Below are positions 9,220-16,497 of a stretch of DNA of 64,000 nt, in pieces (the first letter of the stretch is position 1; each line of letters opens with the position of its first letter). Source of the DNA: an uncultured Campylobacter sp. (GTDB lineage: Bacteria; Campylobacterota; Campylobacteria; Campylobacterales; Campylobacteraceae); the NCBI GenBank assembly GCA_934718785.1, contig CAKVAF010000003.1, forward strand, positions 1 to 64,000, written 5' to 3'. The notes under the pieces are model-generated. The model had not been told where the DNA came from, made no database searches, and saw only the letters and a program-made list of their open reading frames with translations. The translations under genes and the position numbers were made by a program.

Positions 9220-9772
9220 ACTTTAGCCTTTTTTGTAAAAAAAGCTTTCTAAAAACAAGCTCAAAAGCGATAAAAAACGCTGTTAAAACATAAGAAAGCA
9301 CGCCTGTGTAAAAGAGCCAAAGGCTTTTATCTTCAAGCAGGGCTAAAAATGCGCTTAAAAAAGCATTAAGCACAAAAAAAGCGCACCAAAAAATCGTGAG
9401 TTTTCTTGTATAAATCACGCCTGCTTGGCTTAAATCAGGCTCTTTTAATCGCGCCATTTTAGTGATGATGGCTTCTTTTTTCAAACTCGTGCCAAAGACA
9501 AATAAAAAGAGTAAATTCATCAACACAGGATAAAAATAAGCTAAAATTTCAAGCCTTAAAAAAGCAGTGATAAAGAAAAAAGCCGCGATAAAAAGGCTTA
9601 AAAGCGCTTTAAAGCCTTGCAAGCTCACGCGCTCAAAAATAGCCTTTATCATCCATAAAATCGCCATTAAAAGTGCGATTTGACTTAAATTTTCATAAAA
9701 ATATAAAGCAAAAGGATAAGCAAGACTAATGATAAAAAAAGCGGGCTCAAAAGCTCTTTTTAGCACATTCAT
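9209..9772 (-). CDS. COG4648-type integral membrane protein (ApeG-like)
   Basis: 187 residues, nearly all hydrophobic, with about five or six membrane segments and almost no soluble domain. Proteins of this size and hydropathy, annotated COG4648, occupy the same place between acyl carrier and AMP-ligase genes in aryl-polyene clusters. Their biochemical role is not established. The start overlaps the acyl-carrier gene by four bases and the end overlaps the ligase gene by eleven. The assignment rests on context and hydropathy more than on a motif. Confidence 0.7.
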   Translation of the reverse strand: MNVLKRAFEPAFFIISLAYPFALYFYENLSQIALLMAILWMIKAIFERVSLQGFKALLSLFIAAFFFITAFLRLEILAYFYPVLMNLLFLFVFGTSLKKEAIITKMARLKEPDLSQAGVIYTRKLTIFWCAFFVLNAFLSAFLALLEDKSLWLFYTGVLSYVLTAFFIAFELVFRKLFLQKRLKCVS

Positions 9773-10029
9773 TGCGCATTTTTTTCCTGTAATTGCCTAA
9801 AAACCACCGAGCAAATATCATCTAGCGTGCGCACTTCCTTAAAGTCGCTAGCTAGCATTTTGTAGCCCGTTTGCTTTTTGATATGATCGATTAAATCAAT
9901 CGCATCAATACTATCAATTTCTAAATCCTCATAAATTCTAGCCTCAGGCTTGATTTTAGCCGCGTCAATTTCAAAAAGCTCCACCAAAGCCTTTTTTAAA
10001 ATCTCAAAAATTTCATCTTTACTCATCAT
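9769..10029 (-). CDS. Acyl carrier protein (ApeF-like)
   Basis: 86 residues, acidic and helical. The phosphopantetheine site is the Ser in LEIDSIDAIDLIDHI (about residue 40). It differs from housekeeping AcpP (DSLD) and comes as one of a tandem pair, as in aryl-polyene clusters. It would carry the growing or finished acyl chain as a thioester. It overlaps the second carrier by one base and the membrane-protein gene by four. Confidence 0.85.
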   Translation of the reverse strand: MMSKDEIFEILKKALVELFEIDAAKIKPEARIYEDLEIDSIDAIDLIDHIKKQTGYKMLASDFKEVRTLDDICSVVFRQLQEKNAQ

Positions 10030-10283
10030 TAAGCCTTGTTTTTTTTTATAAATTCAGCCAAGCTTTTCACGCTTTTGAAAATGCTTTTTAAGTCCATAGT
10101 TTTAGCGTCTAAAACGATACCATAATTTTTTTGCACCAAAAGACCTATTTCAAGTGCATCCACGCTATCAAGTCCCAATCCATCGCCAAAAAGCGCAGCT
10201 TCTTCATCGATATCGCTGGGCTTTAAATCAGGCAAGTTCAGTCCCTTAATGATAAGTTCCTTAATCTCATCGATCAAGCTCAT
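10029..10283 (-). CDS. Acyl carrier protein (ApeE-like)
   Basis: 84 residues with the carrier site GLGLDSVDALEIGLLV (Ser near residue 40). It is clearly different in sequence from the second carrier next to it, so the two probably serve different partners, for example one for starter loading and one for elongation or transfer. It overlaps the acyltransferase gene upstream by four bases. Confidence 0.85.
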   Translation of the reverse strand: MSLIDEIKELIIKGLNLPDLKPSDIDEEAALFGDGLGLDSVDALEIGLLVQKNYGIVLDAKTMDLKSIFKSVKSLAEFIKKNKA

Positions 10284-11023
10284 AAATTCTCCTTTAAATA
10301 AAGCGTTGATAAATCTTTATGCAAGGCGCGCACGCGTAAAGGATTGGGCTTATTTGCCAAAAAATTTGTTAAATTCAGGCTTTTTTGCGCGCTCAAGCGA
10401 TAAATGATCTTTTTTTCTGGCACATTATACCATTTTGAACCTTTTTGTAAGCTTTTAGGCTGCATATTTATAAAAATGGGCGTGAGCTTGCTTGCTGCTT
10501 TTATAGCGATATAAAAGGGTGCTTTGTGAAAAGAGATATGCTCTTTCGTGCGTGTGCCCTCAGGGAAAATCAAAAGCGCCTCGCCTCGCAAAAGCACTGC
10601 TTCACTTTGTTTTAAAAGCTTTTCTTCATCATCGTTTAAAATGTAGCCGCTGGCTTTTATCGCGGCAAATAAAAAGATATTTTTGCTTAAACTTGCTTTA
10701 ACGATACAATTAAGCCTTTTAATGCGCGATATGATAAGCACGACATCAAGGAGTGAGGGGTGATTTGCGATGAGAAGCTCGCCTTTTTGAGCTGAGTTTT
10801 TAAAATTTTCATACTCAAGGCTGATATAGTCTAGTTTGCGCGCACAAAAAATGAAAAAACCCCAAGAATAGCGCACAATATCACGGCTTAAATACTGGAA
10901 AAACCCTAATTTATGCAAATTTAAAAGCAAGCAAGGGATAAAGAAAAGATTTCCCAAAAGACAAATCACACCAAAAAGAACAAACAAAAAGCCTGCTAGC
11001 AAGACTTTAAAGGCTTTTTTCAT
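10280..11023 (-). CDS. 1-acylglycerol-3-phosphate acyltransferase-like protein (ApeD-like)
   Basis: About 247 residues of the PlsC/LPLAT family. An N-terminal hydrophobic stretch (residues 5-35) anchors it to the membrane. The catalytic motif is NHPSLLDVV (NHX4D) and the substrate-binding motif FPEGTR is present. It would transfer an acyl group from a carrier protein to an acceptor, presumably anchoring the operon's product. I prefer the ATG at 11023, which forms an ATGA overlap with the upstream stop; the TTG at 11041 has no good ribosome-binding site. Confidence 0.8.
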   Translation of the reverse strand: MKKAFKVLLAGFLFVLFGVICLLGNLFFIPCLLLNLHKLGFFQYLSRDIVRYSWGFFIFCARKLDYISLEYENFKNSAQKGELLIANHPSLLDVVLIISRIKRLNCIVKASLSKNIFLFAAIKASGYILNDDEEKLLKQSEAVLLRGEALLIFPEGTRTKEHISFHKAPFYIAIKAASKLTPIFINMQPKSLQKGSKWYNVPEKKIIYRLSAQKSLNLTNFLANKPNPLRVRALHKDLSTLYLKENL

Positions 11024-11712
11024 AAAAATTCGTGCGTCCAAATGAGATTTTCATCACTTGTTTGAAAATTTTTTCTTTGTGTGTAGGCTTTTAAGAAATT
11101 TAAATCGTTTAATTCATCGTTAAAATCATTGTTTGAAGTGAAATTTTGAAGATCTTTTTCAAACGAAAGGCTGAAATTTGGCTTTTTAAAACTCACTTTT
11201 AAAGCCAGCATAAAAAAGTCAATTTGCGCACTCGTTTTTTCTAAATCAAGCTTTTCATAATAAGTGATGACAAAGGCTGATTTTACCTTGCTTTCAAGTA
11301 AATTGATATAAGCGTTTAATAAAGCGTATTCAAGGCTAAATTTCGCAGAAAGGCTTAAAATTTCGTTAGAATTTGCGCTCATTATGGCTAAAAGTGCGGG
11401 CGTAGCGTTTAAAACAGAAAGCGAAAAGGAAGTGGGCGAGATGAAATCTTCTTTTAAGCTTTGTAAAAGCTCAAAGCAGCGATTGATCTCGCCTTTGTGC
11501 GAAGAAAAAATGATTAAAGGCTTTTCTTCAAATTTAAATTTAGAAACTAAGCTAAAAAGGCATTTGCTCGCATTGCTTAATCTTCTGCGCTCCATTAAAG
11601 GCACACATTCAAGCTTGAAGCCCTGTTTAAAGCGCTCAAGCTCTTTGATATTGAGATCAAAATGCGGTGCAATAAGGCTTTCACACGCTTGAATATTAAG
11701 GCTAAATTTCAT
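11020..11712 (-). CDS. Ketosynthase-like chain-length factor (ApeC-like)
   Basis: 230 residues, the usual length for PF13723-type single-domain ketosynthase-like proteins. Recognisable parts are ERRRLSNASKCLFSL, FSSHKGEINRCFELLQSL and SVLNATPALLAI. The last replaces the catalytic Cys region of true ketosynthases, so the protein is unlikely to condense alone. In characterised aryl-polyene systems ApeC works as a heterodimer with the ketosynthase ApeO, setting chain length. No ApeO lies in this window, so its partner must be elsewhere or lost. ATGA overlap with the gene upstream. Confidence 0.75.
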   Translation of the reverse strand: MKFSLNIQACESLIAPHFDLNIKELERFKQGFKLECVPLMERRRLSNASKCLFSLVSKFKFEEKPLIIFSSHKGEINRCFELLQSLKEDFISPTSFSLSVLNATPALLAIMSANSNEILSLSAKFSLEYALLNAYINLLESKVKSAFVITYYEKLDLEKTSAQIDFFMLALKVSFKKPNFSLSFEKDLQNFTSNNDFNDELNDLNFLKAYTQRKNFQTSDENLIWTHEFL

Positions 11713-12134
11713 TTAGCGATATCGCCCCTAAGCGTAACCGCACTCATAATGTTGCCTGCGACACATTGGAATTTATCTTTGCTGTTGTATTCTTGCTTTC
11801 TAAAATAGCCTGTGAGATTGACGACCTTGCTGCCACCTTCTTTTATAGCGCGCTGGCCAAAGGCTTTAAGAGCTGCAGCCAAGGCCCAGCGACAACTTTC
11901 TTCATCGCTTTTGCCCACGCCATTGGTTCTTTTATTTGAAATGATGTCTTTTAGGATGATATTTGAGCCAGCCCCGCTACCTTTGCCAAATTTAAAAGAT
12001 ACATTTGCAGGCAAAGCTGCTTTAACTTTAGGATCATTTAAAGCACTTTGAATATCTAAATATAAGTATTCATCTTTAGCTAAGGCTAGAGTTGAAAACA
12101 CCGAAAATAGCGCTAAAAAAGCTAATTTTTTCAT
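11709..12134 (-). CDS. Small secreted protein, first gene of the ape-type operon
   Basis: 141 residues with a clear signal peptide (MKKLAFLALFSVFSTLALA). The mature domain has GKSDEESCRWALAAALKAFGQRA, a conserved-looking Cys pair (SCRWA and FQCVAG) and GNIMSAVTLRGD. It resembles a family of short periplasmic proteins often mislabelled as excinuclease ATPase subunits, which also head aryl-polyene clusters in other proteobacteria. That resemblance is from memory. There is no ATPase motif, so the excinuclease name should not be used. The gene has an AAGGAG ribosome-binding site and a TATAAT-like box upstream, making it the probable start of the whole transcript. Confidence 0.7.
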   Translation of the reverse strand: MKKLAFLALFSVFSTLALAKDEYLYLDIQSALNDPKVKAALPANVSFKFGKGSGAGSNIILKDIISNKRTNGVGKSDEESCRWALAAALKAFGQRAIKEGGSKVVNLTGYFRKQEYNSKDKFQCVAGNIMSAVTLRGDIAK

Positions 12135-12159
12135 TTTTTCTCCTTTGTAAAATTGCGAA

Positions 12160-12165
12160 ATTATA
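12160..12165 (-). promoter_or_regulatory. Likely -10 box of the ape-type operon
   Basis: On the minus strand TATAAT sits 26 bases upstream of the ATG at 12134, and AAGGAG is at 12140-12145. It is the only good promoter-like site between the first ape-type gene and yajQ. Confidence 0.55.
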
Positions 12166-12254
12166 ACAAAAGAAATTTAATCAAATGATTTTAAATTTAT
12201 TTTTTTATTGCATTTAGTGTCTCACATTGCTTTTTGATGATTTAAAAATTTTCT

Positions 12255-12746
12255 TTATTTTAAGTTTTTAAAGCTTAAATTCAGCTCCAAGTCAAGTTCT
12301 TTAACCAGCTTCATCACGCTTTGCAAATCATCAATTTGCTTGCCTGTAACGCGCACTTCATCGCCTCTGATTTGCGAGCTTACTTTGAGTTTGCTTTCTT
12401 TGATAGCCTTGTTGATTTTCTTTGCATTCTCGCTATCAATACCATTTGCCACGCTTAAATTGAGCTTAAAATTCGCCCCACTCTCGCGGCTAAGCTCCTT
12501 TATACCCTTAGCATTAATGCCTCTTTTGATGAGCTTTGAGATTAAAATATCCTTTAAAACATCGAGTTTGCCTTCGCTTGAACTAGTAATTTTAAACACA
12601 CTTTCTTTCTCATCAAAATCAAACTCAGCCTTAATGCCCTTTAAATCATAGCGGCTTTCAAGCTCCTTTTTTGCTTGCTCGAGCGCGTTTTTAAGCTCGC
12701 CGCTATCAACGCCGCCACTGATATCAAAACTATGCTCACTTGCCAT
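12255..12746 (-). CDS. yajQ: YajQ-family nucleotide-binding protein
   Basis: 163 residues, full length for the family. It starts [28 protein letters not shown] and ends with the [19 protein letters not shown] block. It has two ferredoxin-like subdomains. Homologues bind cyclic-di-GMP or other nucleotides in some bacteria; the function in Campylobacter is not settled. AAAAGGAG precedes the ATG. It is the Cj0374 orthologue by sequence and by the neighbouring dehydrogenase. Confidence 0.9.
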   Translation of the reverse strand: MASEHSFDISGGVDSGELKNALEQAKKELESRYDLKGIKAEFDFDEKESVFKITSSSEGKLDVLKDILISKLIKRGINAKGIKELSRESGANFKLNLSVANGIDSENAKKINKAIKESKLKVSSQIRGDEVRVTGKQIDDLQSVMKLVKELDLELNLSFKNLK

Positions 12747-12823
12747 ATTTACTCCTTTTTTTAGTGGCCCCGCTTTTGGCGTCTTATTTTAACCTAAATT
12801 TCAAATCCCAAATTTTTAAATTC

Positions 12824-12870
12824 CAAAACTCGCGCCGCTGTTTTTAAATTGATTTAAATTTAAATTTTGC
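12824..12870. repeat. Dispersed repeat, family B copy 1
   Basis: The copy has the core CGCGCCGCTGTTTTTAAATT, then an AAATTTAAATTT tail. It is followed directly by a family A copy. Confidence 0.65.
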
Positions 12871-12881
12871 TAACGCAAAAT

Positions 12882-12919
12882 TGTGGATTGCTTCGCCGAT
12901 AAAATCGGCTCGCAATGAC
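12882..12919. repeat. Dispersed palindromic repeat, family A copy 2
   Basis: TGTGGATTGC at the left, CGCAATGAC at the right, with the inner hairpin GCCGATAAAATCGGC. It lies between yajQ and the dehydrogenase gene. Confidence 0.7.
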
Positions 12920-12979
12920 GAAAAAATTTAATGTGAATTTATCAAAAAGATAAGTCTTTTCAAACATTTTAATAAAACC

Positions 12980-13912
12980 CTATTTTTGCTCTTTTAACCA
13001 GCTTTGTAAATTCTCAAAAGTCATTTGTATAAGCTTTTGTAAGCTTTCTTTGCATGCAAAGGCAATGTGTGGCGTGATTAAAAGATTATCCTTTTTCTTT
13101 ACTTTTAAAAGCGGATTGTTTTCTTGCATAGGCTCAACTTCAAGCACGTCAATGCCCGCTCTAAAGTCCTTTTCATCAAGGGCTTTTGCTAAATCCGCTT
13201 CATTTATAATGCCTCCACGCCCTACATTAATCAAAACCGCATCTTTTTGAAGCAAATCAAGCTCTTTTTTTGTGATTAAATTCTTCGTTTTTTCATTTAA
13301 AGGTGCGTGAATACTGATGATTTCACAAGTTTTAAACATTTCATCAAGTTCAAGATATGGATAAGCTTCAGGGCGCTTCACTCCGCTTGTAGAGTGGTAA
13401 AAAACCTTTGCACCAAAGGTGGTGGCTATTTTTGCAACCTCGTGTCCTATAGTACCAAGCCCTATAATGCCGTAGTTTTTACCCTGTAAAGTATAAAGAG
13501 TGCGTGAAAAGTCCGCAAACACAGGGCTTTTGCACCAAAGTCCTTCTTTAGTAAATCTATCATAATATAAAATTTGATTTAAAAAGGCAAAAAGCAGGGC
13601 AAAGGTGTGCTGCGTAACACTTGCAGTCGAATACCCCGCGACATTTTTCACTACAACGCCCTTTTTAGCAGCATAATCCATAGCGATATTATTTACCCCT
13701 GTGGCTGTGATTAAGATAAGCTTAAGCTTTGTGTGATCTAGCACATTTTCATCGATTACAACCTTATTCAGCACCACGACATCCGCACCTTGCAAACGTT
13801 CAATCACCTTATCCTTAGGCGTTAAATCGTATTTGATAAACTCGCCCGCACTCTCAAACACGCTCAAATCAGCATTGCCAAGCGTTGCTGCGTCAAGACA
13901 CACAATTTTCAT
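12980..13912 (-). CDS. D-2-hydroxyacid dehydrogenase (NAD-dependent)
   Basis: 310 residues. The NAD-binding Rossmann motif is GIIGLGTIGHEVAKIA near residue 150. The catalytic set is the Arg of NVGRGGIINE, the Glu of DVLEVEP and the His of TPHIAFA. This places it in the glycerate/hydroxypyruvate or D-lactate dehydrogenase group; it is the Cj0373 orthologue by sequence and position. It would interconvert a 2-oxoacid and a D-2-hydroxyacid in the cytoplasm. The exact substrate cannot be read. AAAGGAG precedes the ATG. It is flanked on both sides by repeats. Confidence 0.85.
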   Translation of the reverse strand: MKIVCLDAATLGNADLSVFESAGEFIKYDLTPKDKVIERLQGADVVVLNKVVIDENVLDHTKLKLILITATGVNNIAMDYAAKKGVVVKNVAGYSTASVTQHTFALLFAFLNQILYYDRFTKEGLWCKSPVFADFSRTLYTLQGKNYGIIGLGTIGHEVAKIATTFGAKVFYHSTSGVKRPEAYPYLELDEMFKTCEIISIHAPLNEKTKNLITKKELDLLQKDAVLINVGRGGIINEADLAKALDEKDFRAGIDVLEVEPMQENNPLLKVKKKDNLLITPHIAFACKESLQKLIQMTFENLQSWLKEQK

Positions 13913-13927
13913 TTTTTACTCCTTTAA

Positions 13928-13956
13928 TAGATTGCTTCCTTAAGTCTAGCAATGAC
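13928..13956. repeat. Dispersed palindromic repeat, family A copy 3 (short)
   Basis: TAGATTGCTTCC at the left and TCTAGCAATGAC at the right. It is a shortened member of family A. Confidence 0.55.
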
Positions 13957-13973
13957 GAAAAATAAATTTAAAT

Positions 13974-14022
13974 TTCAAAATTCGCGCCGCTGTTTTTAAA
14001 TTTATTTAAATTTAAATTTTGC
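13974..14022. repeat. Dispersed repeat, family B copy 2
   Basis: Nearly identical to copy 1: CGCGCCGCTGTTTTTAAATT followed by TATTTAAATTTAAATTTTG. Confidence 0.65.
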
Positions 14023-14027
14023 AAAAT

Positions 14028-14070
14028 TGTAGATTGCCACGAATTTGCTTTCGCAAATTCTTGCAATGAC
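14028..14070. repeat. Dispersed palindromic repeat, family A copy 4
   Basis: TGTAGATTGCCACGAATTTG and CAAATTCTTGCAATGAC. It is almost the same as the copy inside the ape-type operon at 5293. Confidence 0.7.
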
Positions 14071-14090
14071 AAAAGTCATCAAAATCCAAG

Positions 14091-14204
14091 GCGCAGTATT
14101 TTGAGTTGATTTTAAGGGTTGTGTAGGATTTTTCGAACGAGATAAGACAAATAAGTCTATCGAAGTGAGAAAAATTCAAACTCCCTTAAAAGCACTCAAA
14201 AGCC
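14091..14204. repeat. MITE-like palindromic element, family C copy 1
   Basis: About 114 bases with imperfect terminal inverted repeats: TTTTGAGTTGATTTTAAGGG at the left against the complement of CCCTTAAAAGCACTCAAAA at the right. The inside carries GTTGTGTAGGATTTTT. It has no coding capacity. Two related copies are at 27733 and 58763. Confidence 0.7.
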
Positions 14205-14242
14205 AATGCTTTAACTTAAAATAAGCTGTTTTTTTTAAAATT

Positions 14243-15412
14243 TTAATTAATAATATGTCCCACAAATTTAGACAAATTATCAAGCACCAAAGAACCCTTT
14301 CTAAAGCCTAAACCGCAAGCCTCATAAGCAAAAAATATCCCCGCTTGATAAAAATCATTTTCATCTTTGTTAAACTCCACAAATTCTTGATATACAAATT
14401 TATTATTCGCATAATCGCCGCTTGTTTTAAAACTCACCGAGCCATCGGCTTCGATGATTTCAACATTTGCGCCCTCTCTACCAAACATAGGTTTTTTCAC
14501 GCATTTTATACCAGTAAGGGGCTTATCGCTCGTTTTTAAAAGCAAGGGATGATTAGGATATAGCTCACACAGCACTTTCATAATGCCCTTGCTTTGAAAA
14601 AGCAAAGTATAAGCTGGATTTAAAATAATTGCCTTTTGATTTTTAATGATTTGCGTTAAAAGCATAGCCAGCTCGCCCTCTTCAATGGTAATGCTCTCCC
14701 AAGGCAAAAGTTTGAAAAAATACTCATAATTTTGTCCATCCTTAAAAATGCCCTGCTCGCTAAATTCCACCTCATCAATATAAGAATAAGCCGTGTTAAA
14801 GCCAGCCTCGCGCGCAATATGCTCTAAAAGTTTAGTAGTGATTTTTTCTTCTTCATTGCCCGCTATGCTTGAAAAAAGGATTTTCCAGCCATCATAATAG
14901 CGCGAAAACTCTTCCACGCTTTCTTCAAGCGTAATGAGCCTTTTAAAATTATCCCCTAAAGCCTCATAGACATTGTTAAATTGCAAACTCTCATCAAAAT
15001 TATTTTGCTTTAACAAAGCCCATTGCAAAATCGCCGTTTCAAAAAGTGCTGTAGGTGTATCTGCGTTAAATTCAATAAGCTTAATAGGCTTTTCATCAAG
15101 CCCACCTGCTAAATCAAAACGGCCATATAAATGCCAATGTACATCATTTTCCCAGCTTAATTTTATGGCTTCAACGAGATTAAACGGGATATCAAGCTCG
15201 TCAAAACGGTTATTTTCAATGACATTTTCAGCCGCTTTTACATACATATCATAAAGCTCATTAGCCGCGTCATAATAGGCATTTGCCTGACTTTTACTCA
15301 CGCACACGAGTTTATCGGCGATATAAGAGCTGCCATCCTTGTCTGTGTGCCAAGAAAAGCCCATTTGCTCTAAATACGCCTTGTCTAAGGGCTTGACTTC
15401 TTCAAATTTCAT
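14243..15412 (-). CDS. Glutathionylspermidine synthase-like ATP-grasp protein
   Basis: About 389 residues matching the C-terminal synthetase domain family of GspS, here as a stand-alone protein without the amidase half. Typical blocks are WENDVHWHLYGRFDLAGG, EFNADTPTALFETA and KPMFGREGANVEI. Enzymes of this family join amines or peptides through an ATP-grasp mechanism; the substrate in Campylobacter, which lacks glutathione, is unknown. It is the Cj0372 orthologue. Two ATGs in tandem follow AAAGGATGG; the second (15412) has better spacing. The UPF0323 lipoprotein gene lies just upstream. Confidence 0.85.
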   Translation of the reverse strand: MKFEEVKPLDKAYLEQMGFSWHTDKDGSSYIADKLVCVSKSQANAYYDAANELYDMYVKAAENVIENNRFDELDIPFNLVEAIKLSWENDVHWHLYGRFDLAGGLDEKPIKLIEFNADTPTALFETAILQWALLKQNNFDESLQFNNVYEALGDNFKRLITLEESVEEFSRYYDGWKILFSSIAGNEEEKITTKLLEHIAREAGFNTAYSYIDEVEFSEQGIFKDGQNYEYFFKLLPWESITIEEGELAMLLTQIIKNQKAIILNPAYTLLFQSKGIMKVLCELYPNHPLLLKTSDKPLTGIKCVKKPMFGREGANVEIIEADGSVSFKTSGDYANNKFVYQEFVEFNKDENDFYQAGIFFAYEACGLGFRKGSLVLDNLSKFVGHIIN

Positions 15413-15472
15413 CATCCATCCTTTGCTTTTCTAACTTAAATGTAAATTTTAACACGAAGTAAAAGTCTTAAA

Positions 15473-16081
15473 TTAAGAGCCAAAACTGCTGCCGCTATTG
15501 CTTGACTTTGAGCCACCGCCAAAAAAGCCTGATTTACCTGAATTTGCACCAGTTCTACCTGTGGCTTGATTATTAAAGCTATTCATACTTCTTTGATAGG
15601 CACTTTGATTTGAAAAAGCGCCCCTTTGTTGATTAACAAAATTTTGATTATTAAAAAGTTTTGAGCCTATCCAGCTGCCTAAAATCGCACCCGCTGCGCT
15701 CGCTAAAATAGTTTCACCTAAACTTAGCCCTCCGCTTGAAATTTGTGCGTTATCGCTCGTTAAATTTGAAGTGCCATTATCGATTTTAGCCGCTTCCCCA
15801 GCTATTAATGCGTCCATTTCGGCCTTGCTTAAAACGCGCTCTGTGCCGTTTAAATCCTGTAAAACTACCCTAGTTTCAGCACTTGGGAATTGTTCTTTGA
15901 TTTTATATTGACCGGGCGCTGTTTCTTCTATGATGACAAAAGCACCTTGCTGGGCGTTTTGAACCTGATTTTCTTCATTTGAAGCACAAGCCACAAGCGC
16001 GCCCGCTGCGACTGCACTAAGCCCTGCCAGTAAAGAAAGCTTCGCGATTTTTCGAAGTGGAATTTTTTTAAGATTTTTCAT
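15473..16081 (-). CDS. UPF0323-family lipoprotein (Cj0371-like)
   Basis: 202 residues. The signal sequence ends in a lipobox-like AGALVAC, so the mature N-terminus is probably a lipidated Cys near residue 32. The central part has QYKIKEQFPSAETRVVLQDL and a glycine-rich membrane-like stretch (ILASAAGAILGSWIGSKLF). The tail is low-complexity Ser/Gly/Asn. Cj0371 has been linked to motility and virulence in C. jejuni. On the minus strand TACAAT (16115-16120) and AAGGGT upstream of the ATG give a plausible promoter and ribosome-binding site. Confidence 0.85.
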   Translation of the reverse strand: MKNLKKIPLRKIAKLSLLAGLSAVAAGALVACASNEENQVQNAQQGAFVIIEETAPGQYKIKEQFPSAETRVVLQDLNGTERVLSKAEMDALIAGEAAKIDNGTSNLTSDNAQISSGGLSLGETILASAAGAILGSWIGSKLFNNQNFVNQQRGAFSNQSAYQRSMNSFNNQATGRTGANSGKSGFFGGGSKSSNSGSSFGS

Positions 16082-16497
16082 GATTACCCTTAAAATTAAA
16101 GATAAATTTGATACATTGTAGCGTAATTTGACAAATTGAAGCTTAATTATAAATTTTATGAGGATTAAATCAAATCATTCGTAGTGGTTTTTAAATCAAA
16201 ATTAATCTTATATCTAAATTTATTTAATTTTGCTCTTTTTAAACTCAATTTTCAAGCAAATACCAATAATTTATACTTTTAGCTTTTGTTTCTAAAATGT
16301 TTCTAAGTTTTTTTACAATTAGTCTTGAAATTTTAATATAAAAAAGATAAAATTTCACTCATTCATTTGATATTAAATTTCATTTGAAGCTTGAATTTTA
16401 AATTTAAGTTGGGGTTTAAAGCCTTAAAAAAGCTTTAAATTTAGGGGGCGTTGGAGTGTTGGCAAATGAATAAATTTAGCGTTTGAAAGGAAAGATT
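16082..16497. other. Divergent promoter region, 416 bases
   Basis: AT-rich region between the lipoprotein gene (minus) and the chemoreceptor gene (plus). It holds a TACAAT box for the lipoprotein and a perfect 8-base hairpin TTTAAAGC/GCTTTAAA at 16415-16439 in the probable leader of the chemoreceptor. No small gene with a ribosome-binding site was found. Confidence 0.5.

Larger units (their letters stand above)
13913..14242. other. Intergenic region of 330 bases filled with repeats
   Basis: No gene is visible. It holds, in order, a family A copy, a family B copy, a second family A copy and one whole family C element. The promoter for the dehydrogenase gene must lie near the left edge. Confidence 0.7.

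Noticed and set aside
11709..12134. Excinuclease ATPase subunit
   Set aside because: The small protein has a signal peptide and no ATP-binding motif; the name used for this family is a database error.
16450..16480. A sigma-54 promoter upstream of the chemoreceptor (GTTGGAGTGTTGGC)
   Set aside because: The GG and GC pairs are not at the required spacing.
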